Origin: an uncultured Clostridia bacterium
GTDB taxonomy: Bacteria > Bacillota > Clostridia > Oscillospirales > Ruminococcaceae
Reading direction: 5' to 3'
Assembly (NCBI GenBank): GCA_937901465.1
Contig: CALGTU010000186.1
Coordinates: forward strand, 1-5,304
Length of the DNA stretch: 5,304 nucleotides
The notes under the pieces are model-generated. The model was not told the origin of the DNA. It saw only the letters and a list, made by a program, of their open reading frames with translations, and did no database searches. Within the stretch, counting starts at the first letter, position 1. Each line of letters starts with the position of its first letter. Made by a program: the position numbers and the translations under genes. This document shows, piece after piece, positions 1-4,868 of this stretch.

Positions 1-1793
1 ATATCATCATCTTCAGGAAAAGCATAACCTTTGGTTGCAGCACGTTTTGCATAAAGTGCGATAAGTTCATCTGCCATATCCTTAACGGCTGATTTTACTC
101 TTGATCTTGTCTTCTGCCATTCGGGAGATGAAAGTTTATTGAGTTTGACGCTTGTATCATCACGAGGACCTATATATCTTGAAATAAGATCCATCTGTGT
201 TACGGGAACATAAAGAACATCTGTTCCTGCATATTTTATCTTGATATAATCCTTTTCTACTCCGCTTACATCGAGTTTTGTAATACCATCAAAAGAACCT
301 ATACCATACATGTTATGAACAACAAGGTCACCTTTTGAAACATCAGAAAGAGATTTGATTTCTTCTCCCTTTTTACGCTTTTTCAGTTTTCTGCGTGATG
401 GAGAAAGTTGTGTCTGTGTTATGAGCGCTTGTTTTATATCGGGATATTCATATCCTCCCGATGTACTTCCAGGCATAAGCATTACTCTTCCGGGGATAAG
501 AGAAGATTTTTCTGTTGCTATATCACATGGGATATTTTCATCGAGAAGATCATTCTGAAGAATTTTTATCGTTTTTTCATTACCTGCAAGAAGAATCACC
601 GAATACCCCTTCTTACAATATGAAGAAAGGTCTTCTGTAAGCTGATGAAGTTCCCCGCCCCAGCCTGAATTCTGAAAAGCGGTTATGTTTATAATCTTCT
701 TGTAATGAATGTCAACAGATGAACGCGCAAAAGTATCTAAAAATACAGACTTTTTATCATCAAGGATATGCGTAAATTCGGATAAGCTGAGCATATATCC
801 TTCAAGACCTTTACAGAGTTCGTATCTTTCGAGAAGGATTTTTATATCTTCGTTATACTGTGAAATAATACCCTTTGCTCTTTCAATGATATTCTTTATT
901 TCGCTTATACACACAATACCGTTTATATAATCGAACAATGTTGCGGGAGTATCTGATATAACGAGATATTTATCTCTTGAATTAAGAGTCACACCATTTT
1001 TAAGTTTATCAATATCTTCCGAAAGTTTAGCTTTTACATCTTCCGCGTGTTTTCCTTTTACTCCTCTTGAAAATTCTTCGATTTTCGAAATAAGAGTTTC
1101 TGTATCACACACAACTTCAATAGCAGGAGAAACAGAAATTTCAGAAATCTTTTCGTTTCGTCTTTGTGATTCAACATCGAAATATGAAATGCTGTCTATT
1201 GTATCTCCCCAGAATTCAATTCTTACCGGCATAGATGACTGAACAGGGAAAATATCAACAATAGAACCTCTTGCGGAAAACTGTGCCGCACCTTCAACCT
1301 TTTCATCGGCACGTGAATACCCTATTGAAACAAGCTTTGAAAGAAGTTCTTTTATCTCGATGTCATCGTTCTGTTTTAAGGTTATAATGCTTTCGTTAAG
1401 TCGTTCTTTTGAAATTGTTTTCTGAAGAGCAGCCTCTATACTTGCTGCGACAATTCTGCAATTACCTGATAAAAGTCTTGATAAAACATCAAGTCTTCTG
1501 TGTTCATATTCATATGACGCTCCTTCTATATCTGTAAAGACATAGTCCTTCGCAGGATAAACAAGGCATATACTATCCCCTGCCATTTGATTTATATCAT
1601 CAGCAAAACGGGACGCTGTTGCTTCATCTTCAGTTATTATAAGCATCTGTTCTTCGGCAAGAGAAAAAGCAATCTGTGCTTTATGAACAGCCGAAACGCC
1701 CGTAACGAGAACAGGCAGGGTGTTTTCGTCACAGGCTGTTTTAAGTTCCCGAAACTGAGGGAGACTTTCTATTGCACTTTTAAAAAGATTCAT
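1..1793 (-). CDS. mfd: Mfd, transcription-repair coupling factor (N-terminal 597 residues, partial)
   Basis: Mfd is a cytoplasmic ATP-driven DNA translocase that pushes stalled RNA polymerase off lesions and recruits UvrA. The reading frame is open from the ATG at 1793 to the window edge, giving 597 residues of a protein that is usually about 1150-1180 long. Visible parts: a UvrB-like module, clearest at residues 175-212 (RGSIVDIFP, then VRIEFWGDTIDSI and a QRR); a variable middle region (about 215-470); a basic linker (467-476, RRKLKKRKK); the CarD-like RNA-polymerase-interaction domain at 486-543 (GDLVVH, YGIG, KDYIKIKY, LYVPVTQMDL, RYIG); and the start of the relay region before the translocase (LNKL, EWQKTRSRVK, ALYAKRA, GYAF). 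The helicase motor and the C-terminal autoinhibitory domain lie outside the window. The familiar VHxxHGIG motif reads VHNMYGIG. The start is supported by AGAGGT 5 nt upstream. It is the second gene of a pth-mfd unit. Confidence 0.96.
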   Translation of the reverse strand, partial: MNLFKSAIESLPQFRELKTACDENTLPVLVTGVSAVHKAQIAFSLAEEQMLIITEDEATASRFADDINQMAGDSICLVYPAKDYVFTDIEGASYEYEHRRLDVLSRLLSGNCRIVAASIEAALQKTISKERLNESIITLKQNDDIEIKELLSKLVSIGYSRADEKVEGAAQFSARGSIVDIFPVQSSMPVRIEFWGDTIDSISYFDVESQRRNEKISEISVSPAIEVVCDTETLISKIEEFSRGVKGKHAEDVKAKLSEDIDKLKNGVTLNSRDKYLVISDTPATLFDYINGIVCISEIKNIIERAKGIISQYNEDIKILLERYELCKGLEGYMLSLSEFTHILDDKKSVFLDTFARSSVDIHYKKIINITAFQNSGWGGELHQLTEDLSSYCKKGYSVILLAGNEKTIKILQNDLLDENIPCDIATEKSSLIPGRVMLMPGSTSGGYEYPDIKQALITQTQLSPSRRKLKKRKKGEEIKSLSDVSKGDLVVHNMYGIGSFDGITKLDVSGVEKDYIKIKYAGTDVLYVPVTQMDLISRYIGPRDDTSVKLNKLSSPEWQKTRSRVKSAVKDMADELIALYAKRAATKGYAFPEDDD

Positions 1794-1798
1794 AATTT

Positions 1799-1804
1799 AC
1801 CTCT
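1799..1804 (-). promoter_or_regulatory. mfd ribosome binding site overlapping the pth stop codon
   Basis: On the minus strand the bases read TTAGAGGTAAATTATG. AGAGGT is the Shine-Dalgarno site, 5 nt before the mfd ATG, and its first two bases are the last two bases of the pth TAG stop (1805-1803). A ribosome ending on pth therefore covers the mfd initiation region. This supports co-transcription and suggests translational coupling; the coupling is inference. Confidence 0.75.
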
Positions 1805-2429
1805 AATTATATTTATTCATTGCTTCATCAATCTTTCCTGAAACAATGAGTTCGACGCAAGAAACCGCATTATCAAGAGCTGGAGAAAGTTCTTCATATT
1901 CTTCTTTCTTGAAACGCGAAAGTACCCAGTCGGCAAGGTCCATAGCAGGATTGGGCTTTTCTCCTACTCCGATTTTCACTCTTGGAAAATCATCCTTACC
2001 TGTAAGATATATGATATTCTTTATTCCGTTATGACCGCCGTCGCTTCCTTTTCTTCTTACACGAAGCTTTGAAATAGGAAGAGAAATATCGTCATAAAGA
2101 ACTATCACTTTTTCTGAGGGAATTTTATAGAATTCCATAGCTTCAACAACTGCCTGACCACTTAAATTCATAAAGGTTGTTGGCTTTATAACAAGGCACC
2201 TTTTACCTGAAATCATAACTTCTCCGCAAAGAGATTTGTATTTTATCTTCTTTATATCAAATTTATGTTTTGATGCAAGTCTGTCAACAGCCATAAATCC
2301 TGCGTTATGGCGTGTTCCTTCATACTGTGTTCCGATATTGCCGAGGCCGACTATAAGATACTCGACATTACCCGTAGGCGCGGAATTATTATTTTCTATT
2401 TTCTTGAAAAGATCAAAGATATCGCTCAT
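1803..2429 (-). CDS. pth: Peptidyl-tRNA hydrolase
   Basis: Pth hydrolyses the ester bond of peptidyl-tRNAs that drop off the ribosome and so recycles tRNA; it is normally essential and cytoplasmic. The 208-residue product carries the expected active-site set: N31 in VGLGN, H41 in TRHNAGF, N88 in KPTTFMNLSG, D113 in LYDDISLP and N134 in GGHNG. These correspond to E. coli N10, H20, N68, D93 and N114 at a constant offset of 20-21. The RIGIG-like segment KIGVGEKP is also present. The extra 21 N-terminal residues (MSDIFDLFKKIE...) come before the usual start of the fold; I recall similar extensions in Oscillospiraceae. The ATG is supported by AAAGGAG with a 7-nt spacer, and no later Met fits. The normally conserved VGLGNPG reads VGLGNIG, a Pro-to-Ile change next to the catalytic Asn. 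It is followed 9 nt later by mfd, the usual Firmicutes order. Confidence 0.97.
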   Translation of the reverse strand: MSDIFDLFKKIENNNSAPTGNVEYLIVGLGNIGTQYEGTRHNAGFMAVDRLASKHKFDIKKIKYKSLCGEVMISGKRCLVIKPTTFMNLSGQAVVEAMEFYKIPSEKVIVLYDDISLPISKLRVRRKGSDGGHNGIKNIIYLTGKDDFPRVKIGVGEKPNPAMDLADWVLSRFKKEEYEELSPALDNAVSCVELIVSGKIDEAMNKYN

Positions 2430-2461
2430 TTTAATTCTCCTTTATGAATAACGCACTTTAA

Positions 2462-2484
2462 CCCCATACCTTGACGGAATGGGG
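2462..2484 (-). other. Small hairpin in the pth 5' leader
   Basis: CCCCAT (2462-2467) pairs with ATGGGG (2479-2484), with a further CC/GG pair inside an A/A mismatch and a 5-nt loop. It falls between the predicted pth transcription start (about 2511) and the pth SD (about 2437-2443). On the plus strand it is followed by a T-rich run, but I see no plus-strand gene that would need a terminator here. Its role, if any, is unknown: leader stabiliser, attenuator or chance. Confidence 0.35.
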
Positions 2485-2503
2485 GTCTTTGTTTTTATAA
2501 AAT

Positions 2504-2537
2504 AAAACATCTGTGTCATTATAACACAGATGTTTTT
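2504..2537 (-). terminator. 13-bp perfect inverted repeat: terminator of the Cys-rich gene and possible operator
   Basis: Arms 2504-2516 and 2524-2536 are perfect inverted complements of 13 bp with a 7-nt loop (2517-2523). On the minus strand the hairpin lies 23 nt after the stop of the Cys-rich gene and is followed by TTTTATTTT, which fits a rho-independent terminator, although the stem has only 4 G-C pairs. A T run also follows on the plus strand. Six of the seven loop bases are the -10 box of the pth promoter, so the same palindrome could be a regulator site. Terminator is the preferred reading; both roles are possible. Confidence 0.6.
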
Positions 2538-2546
2538 AAATTGCAA
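2518..2546 (-). promoter_or_regulatory. Sigma-A-type promoter of pth-mfd
   Basis: Read on the minus strand: -35 TTGCAA (2546-2541), a 17-bp spacer, then a consensus -10 TATAAT (2523-2518). The predicted start near 2511 gives an 80-nt leader before pth. The -35 matches TTGACA at 4 of 6 positions; the -10 is perfect. The spacer contains one arm of the 13-bp inverted repeat and the start site falls in the other. Confidence 0.7.
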
Positions 2547-2559
2547 GGTGGCATTGATT

Positions 2560-2751
2560 TTATTTTTTCAGGTAATTTTCGCAGTAATTCGCCTTATTCG
2601 TCATTTTGTTATAGTATCTGCAAGTCCCTCCGAAAGAAAAATATGAGCAATTTCTGCAACATTTCTTAAATCTGAAAGATGTTTTGTTTTTCCGGTTTAA
2701 TCTTATAGCCAATTCTTCGGATTTCTTGTTAAGATTAATAAAAAAGCCCAT
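2560..2751 (-). CDS. Small Cys-rich protein, putative metal-binding (63 aa)
   Basis: I do not recognise a named family. The product is 63 residues, very basic, with no signal peptide or membrane span. The N-terminal half (about 1-30) is rich in Lys, Arg and Asn. The C-terminal half holds five Cys: C31, C32, C35, C44 and C57, arranged CxxC-x8-C-x12-C with aromatic residues between (SYFSF, RYYNK, CENY). This spacing resembles small zinc-knuckle-like or Fe-S-like proteins often seen as orphan genes in Firmicutes and phages; metal binding is inference. I chose the ATG at 2751 over an in-frame GTG at 2757 because the only SD-like bases (GGGTGA, 2763-2758) are 6 nt before the ATG but directly abut the GTG. 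It is transcribed divergently from the XRE regulator, from a strong promoter flanked by two operator-like palindromes, so the regulator probably controls it. Confidence 0.75.
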   Translation of the reverse strand: MGFFINLNKKSEELAIRLNRKNKTSFRFKKCCRNCSYFSFGGTCRYYNKMTNKANYCENYLKK

Positions 2752-2773
2752 AATCACTCACCCAAAAAGTTTT

Positions 2774-2791
2774 TAGTACTAATAAGTACTA
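2774..2791. promoter_or_regulatory. Operator-like palindrome 1
   Basis: TAGTACTaataAGTACTA is a perfect inverted repeat with 7-bp arms and a 4-bp centre. It lies just downstream of the predicted start of the Cys-rich gene (about 2793), where a bound repressor would block transcription. A near copy occurs 55 bp to the right. The likely ligand is the neighbouring XRE protein; that is inference from position and symmetry. Confidence 0.7.
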
Positions 2792-2820
2792 TATCAGATA
2801 TTATACACATAAAATATGAT
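2792..2820 (+). promoter_or_regulatory. Candidate promoter of the XRE regulator
   Basis: The best plus-strand -10 is TATGAT (2815-2820); the hexamer 17 bp upstream (2792-2797, TATCAG) is a poor -35. The support is geometric: the -10 edge to operator 2 centre distance is 17.5 bp, the same as between the minus-strand -10 and operator 1. This promoter would overlap almost wholly with the opposing one. Confidence 0.4.
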
Positions 2821-2828
2821 AAAGTCAA
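2800..2828 (-). promoter_or_regulatory. Strong sigma-A-type promoter of the Cys-rich gene
   Basis: Minus strand: -35 TTGACT (2828-2823), 17-bp spacer, -10 TATAAT (2805-2800). This is a near-consensus promoter, 5/6 and 6/6. The start is expected near 2793, giving a leader of about 40 nt containing palindrome 1. Palindrome 2 begins one base upstream of the -35 box, so both palindromes directly border the promoter. Confidence 0.8.
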
Positions 2829-2846
2829 TAGTACCAAATAGTACTA
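2829..2846. promoter_or_regulatory. Operator-like palindrome 2
   Basis: TAGTACCaaatAGTACTA repeats palindrome 1 with one arm mismatch (C for T) and a different 4-bp centre. Both copies are followed by TA, extending the match. It lies between the -35 of the minus-strand promoter and the GTG of the regulator, just after the predicted plus-strand start (about 2827), so it could serve autoregulation. Confidence 0.68.
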
Positions 2847-2868
2847 TAAAGAAAATGGGGATGATTTT

Positions 2869-3072
2869 GTGTATTTTCCGAGATTACGGGATTTAAGAGA
2901 AGACAGCGATATGACTCAGGAACAGATTGCAAAGCTTCTTTTCACAAGTCAGACAGTTTATTCAAGATATGAAAGAGGAGCATTGACAATACCTGTCGAA
3001 CATCTGATGATACTCGCCGATTTTTATAAGGTGTCAACAGATTATATTTTAGGACGCACAGACAAAAAATAA
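2869..3072 (+). CDS. XRE (Cro/CI-type) helix-turn-helix transcriptional regulator, 67 aa
   Basis: A minimal HTH_3-type DNA-binding protein with no extra ligand or protease domain. Residues 1-14 (YFPRLRDLREDSD) form the first helix. Residues 16-24 (TQEQIAKLL) are the positioning helix, and 26-37 (TSQTVYSRYERG) the recognition helix with the typical SRYERG. Residues 42-62 (PVEHLMILADFY, STDYILGR) match the usual C-terminal end of the domain. The start is GTG at 2869, chosen because the family commonly opens with YFPRLRDLRED and because GGGG (2857-2860) sits 8 nt upstream; the ATGs at 2855 and 2861 are out of frame. It is divergent from the Cys-rich gene, with two palindromes between them, the standard arrangement of an autoregulated local repressor. 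It ends on a terminator that starts at its stop codon. Confidence 0.9.
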   Translation: MYFPRLRDLREDSDMTQEQIAKLLFTSQTVYSRYERGALTIPVEHLMILADFYKVSTDYILGRTDKK

Positions 3073-3107
3073 AGCACCACTCATCTTAAGGTGAATGGTG
3101 CTTTTTT
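3071..3107. terminator. Bidirectional rho-independent terminator between the XRE gene and glmU
   Basis: AAAGCACCA (3071-3079) pairs with TGGTGCTTT (3096-3104). After one C/A mismatch, TCATC pairs with GGTGA around a TTAA loop. A T6 run follows on the plus strand, and on the minus strand the stem is followed by TTTATTTTTT. The stem begins within the regulator stop codon and is 6 nt past the glmU stop, so it serves both convergent genes and separates glmU from pth-mfd. Confidence 0.88.
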
Positions 3108-3110
3108 ATA

Positions 3111-4493
3111 TTATTTCTTCTTGTAGTTTTCGAGTTTTCTATCAGCAAAGCCTTCTATTACTCTCATATTTCCTCTTTCGATACCGAGTGCACCATCGGG
3201 AACATCCTTTGTTATTGTGCTTCCTGCGGCAGTATATGAGCCTTCACCTATGCTTACAGGCGCGATAAGATTTGTGTTACAGCCGATAAATGAATTATCA
3301 CCTATAGTTGTTCTCGCCTTTTTGACGCCGTCGTAGTTTACTGTTACTACACCGCAGCCGAAGTTGACGTGTTTTCCGACATCACTGTCGCCTATATAAG
3401 TGAGATGAGCAATTGAAGTTCTGTCATCAATTGTAGAATTCTTGACTTCGACAAAATCGCCTATCTTTACGCCGTTCTTTATTGTGCTGTTAGGACGGAT
3501 ATGAACGAATGGACCTATTTTTGTATCGTCGCCTATGAATGATTCATAAGCCTGAACGGAATTTAAAATAGTTCCGTTTCCTACCATACATTCGCTGATG
3601 AGAGAATTGGGACCTATCACGCAATCATGACCTATGATTGTTCTTCCTTCAATAATTGTTCCCTGAAGAATTGTTGTTCCGGCACCAATTTTAACATCTT
3701 TACCGATTGAAACGCCATCAAGACAAGTAAATTCGACACCTTCTGCCATAAGCTTTGTTATAACAGACATTCTTGCTATATCGTTGAGTTTTAAAAGTCC
3801 CATTCTGTCGTTGGCACCGAGTGCTACATTGGGATTTGTGCTGATATATGCACCTGCTTTAAGATTTTTGGAGATAAGAATTCCGATTGTGTCTGTAAGA
3901 TAATATTCGCCCTGAGTGTTTTCAGGTTTAAGTTCTTTTAACGCAGCTATAAGAGCCTGTGTATCAAACCAATAAGCACCTGAATTGATTTCTTTTATTT
4001 CAAGCTGTTCGTCATCAGCATCTTTCTGTTCGACAATACCCGAAATTTCGCTTCCTTTTCTGATAATTCTGCCATAACCTGTGGGATTATCAAGCATCGC
4101 TGTTATAACTGTTACAGCGTTGCCATTATTTTCGTGGATTTCAAGTGCGTTGCGGATTGTTTCGCTGTCGATAAAAGGGGCATCTCCGCAAAGAACGAGA
4201 GTGTTTCCTCCGATATGTTCGGCAAGATAGTTTTCAGCCTGCATAACTGCATGACCTGTTCCCTTTCTTTCAGCCTGAAGAACGGTATAATAACGTTCAC
4301 CTAAATATTCTTCGATAATATCGGCACCAGAACCTTTTACAACACATATATCTGAAACATCAGCATTTTTACAAGCCTCTATCACCCAATCTAGCATAGG
4401 AACACCCAAAACCTTGAGCATAGGCTTCGGAAGAGATGATTTCATTCTCTTTCCTTCTCCCCCTGCAAGAATAACGGCACAATTCTTCTCCAT
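3111..4493 (-). CDS. glmU: Bifunctional GlmU: GlcN-1-P acetyltransferase / GlcNAc-1-P uridyltransferase
   Basis: GlmU makes UDP-GlcNAc, the precursor of peptidoglycan and other wall polymers, in two steps: acetylation of GlcN-1-P, then UMP transfer from UTP. The 460-residue product has full family length. Uridyltransferase half (about 1-230): nucleotide loop LAGGEGKRMKSSLPKPM (9-25, with R17 and K23), GTGHAVMQAE (78-87), CGDAP with metal-ligand D104, GYGRI (139-143), EINSGAYWF (168-176), and N228. After a linker helix comes the left-handed beta-helix acetyltransferase with hexapeptide repeats (about 255-440). It holds R333, K351, catalytic H363 and Y366 in AHLTY, N377, and N386-Y387 in NYDG, all at the same numbers as E. 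coli. The N-terminal signature reads GEGKRM rather than GxGTRM. The ATG has AAAGGAG with a 10-nt spacer. The gene appears monocistronic: own promoter upstream and a strong terminator at its end. The prs gene that often follows it is absent. Confidence 0.97.
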   Translation of the reverse strand: MEKNCAVILAGGEGKRMKSSLPKPMLKVLGVPMLDWVIEACKNADVSDICVVKGSGADIIEEYLGERYYTVLQAERKGTGHAVMQAENYLAEHIGGNTLVLCGDAPFIDSETIRNALEIHENNGNAVTVITAMLDNPTGYGRIIRKGSEISGIVEQKDADDEQLEIKEINSGAYWFDTQALIAALKELKPENTQGEYYLTDTIGILISKNLKAGAYISTNPNVALGANDRMGLLKLNDIARMSVITKLMAEGVEFTCLDGVSIGKDVKIGAGTTILQGTIIEGRTIIGHDCVIGPNSLISECMVGNGTILNSVQAYESFIGDDTKIGPFVHIRPNSTIKNGVKIGDFVEVKNSTIDDRTSIAHLTYIGDSDVGKHVNFGCGVVTVNYDGVKKARTTIGDNSFIGCNTNLIAPVSIGEGSYTAAGSTITKDVPDGALGIERGNMRVIEGFADRKLENYKKK

Positions 4494-4516
4494 TTCAATA
4501 AGACTCCTTTTTTGTG

Positions 4517-4556
4517 GTAAAAATAGCGGTATGACAGGATATGAGCCACTTTTTAC
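4517..4556 (-). other. Possible hairpin in the glmU 5' leader
   Basis: In the minus-strand transcript GTAAAAA plus GTGG (4556-4546) can pair with CCGC and TTTTTAC (4529-4517), with a 2-nt bulge and a loop of about 16 nt. It ends 6 nt before the glmU SD region and does not cover it. It matches no riboswitch or ribozyme I know. Weak, A-U-rich base pairing makes chance plausible. Confidence 0.35.
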
Positions 4557-4599
4557 AAATATCCGTTACGATACCTTAAAAATAACGAATTCCAAGACA

Positions 4600-4628
4600 A
4601 TTTTAACACAATAGTGTATTTACTTCAA
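4600..4628 (-). promoter_or_regulatory. Sigma-A-type promoter of glmU
   Basis: Minus strand: -35 TTGAAG (4628-4623), a 17-bp spacer, -10 TAAAAT (4605-4600). The transcript would start near 4593, giving a leader of about 100 nt. Four of six -35 bases and five of six -10 bases match consensus, and no better candidate lies closer to glmU. Confidence 0.65.
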
Positions 4629-4643
4629 CCCTTTTTTACATTA

Positions 4644-4746
4644 TTTTAAAATATTTGTAATATTCATTGGCAAAATTGCACTAAAAAGTTTAAAAAAGTT
4701 TTTTGATAATTTTTTTAAAATATTTGTTAAAACAGTAGCAAAATTG
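4644..4746 (+). repeat. Pair of imperfect direct repeats upstream of ppdK
   Basis: Copy A (4644-4678) and copy B (4713-4746) each begin with the 15-mer TTTTAAAATATTTGT and end with GCAAAATTG; the 10-11 bases between differ. The copies are offset by 68-69 bp, and the stretch between holds runs of A and T. Copy B ends at the -35 region of the ppdK promoter. They may be binding sites of one regulator or A-tract promoter elements; AT-rich chance similarity cannot be excluded, but two shared blocks at nearly equal spacing argue against it. Confidence 0.5.
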
Positions 4747-4764
4747 TTTTTTTTCTGCTATAAT
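4736..4764 (+). promoter_or_regulatory. Extended -10 promoter of ppdK
   Basis: TGCTATAAT (4756-4764) is a perfect -10 with the TGn extension. The hexamer 17 bp upstream (4736-4741, TAGCAA) is a weak -35, consistent with an extended -10 promoter or with activator dependence. The start is expected near 4771, giving a leader of about 98 nt. That leader contains short hairpin-capable pieces (ATGC-tttt-GCAT at about 4769-4780; GGAT/ATCC around 4790-4802), but nothing I can name as a riboswitch. Confidence 0.72.
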
Positions 4765-4868
4765 ATATATGCTTTTGCATGGGGTAAAGGGATTTTATAT
4801 CCTGAAAACGCCGATATTACGGTTTTATTCCGATTGCAAAGAAGAATATTTTTTGGAGGTAGATACCA

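Noticed and set aside
355..930. Three plus-strand open frames of 67-73 codons (355-558, 408-623, 709-930)
   Set aside because: They lie antisense to the well-supported mfd frame, have no convincing SD sites and encode low-complexity Ser/Phe/Ile-rich products without recognisable motifs.
1587..2451. Plus-strand open frames at 1587-1841, 1846-2034 and 2236-2451
   Set aside because: They are antisense shadows of mfd and pth; no SD site or family resemblance.
2471..2501. Plus-strand promoter-like TTGACG with an AT-rich -10 (TTTATA, 17 bp away)
   Set aside because: It would start RNA directly at the palindrome at 2504 and no plus-strand gene follows; more likely chance within the pth leader.
2752..2757. 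GTG at 2757 as the start of the Cys-rich gene
   Set aside because: The SD-like GGGTGA directly abuts this GTG, leaving no spacer, whereas the ATG at 2751 has a 6-nt spacer.
2774..2846. Repeated AGTACT units as a CRISPR or other repeat array
   Set aside because: Only two copies, 18 bp, each internally palindromic and placed exactly at promoters; operator sites explain them better.
2560..3072. Toxin-antitoxin pair (XRE antitoxin plus small protein)
   Set aside because: The genes are divergent rather than in one operon, and the Cys-rich product resembles no toxin family I know. Kept as a regulator-target pair.
4112..4614. Frames at 4112-4300 (minus) and 4414-4614 (plus)
   Set aside because: The first is an alternative frame inside glmU; the second overlaps the glmU start and leader antisense. 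Neither has a credible start or product.
4494..4868. Riboswitch, glmS-type ribozyme or T-box in the glmU/ppdK intergenic region
   Set aside because: None of the conserved sequence blocks of these classes was recognised; only short, A-U-rich pairings are present.
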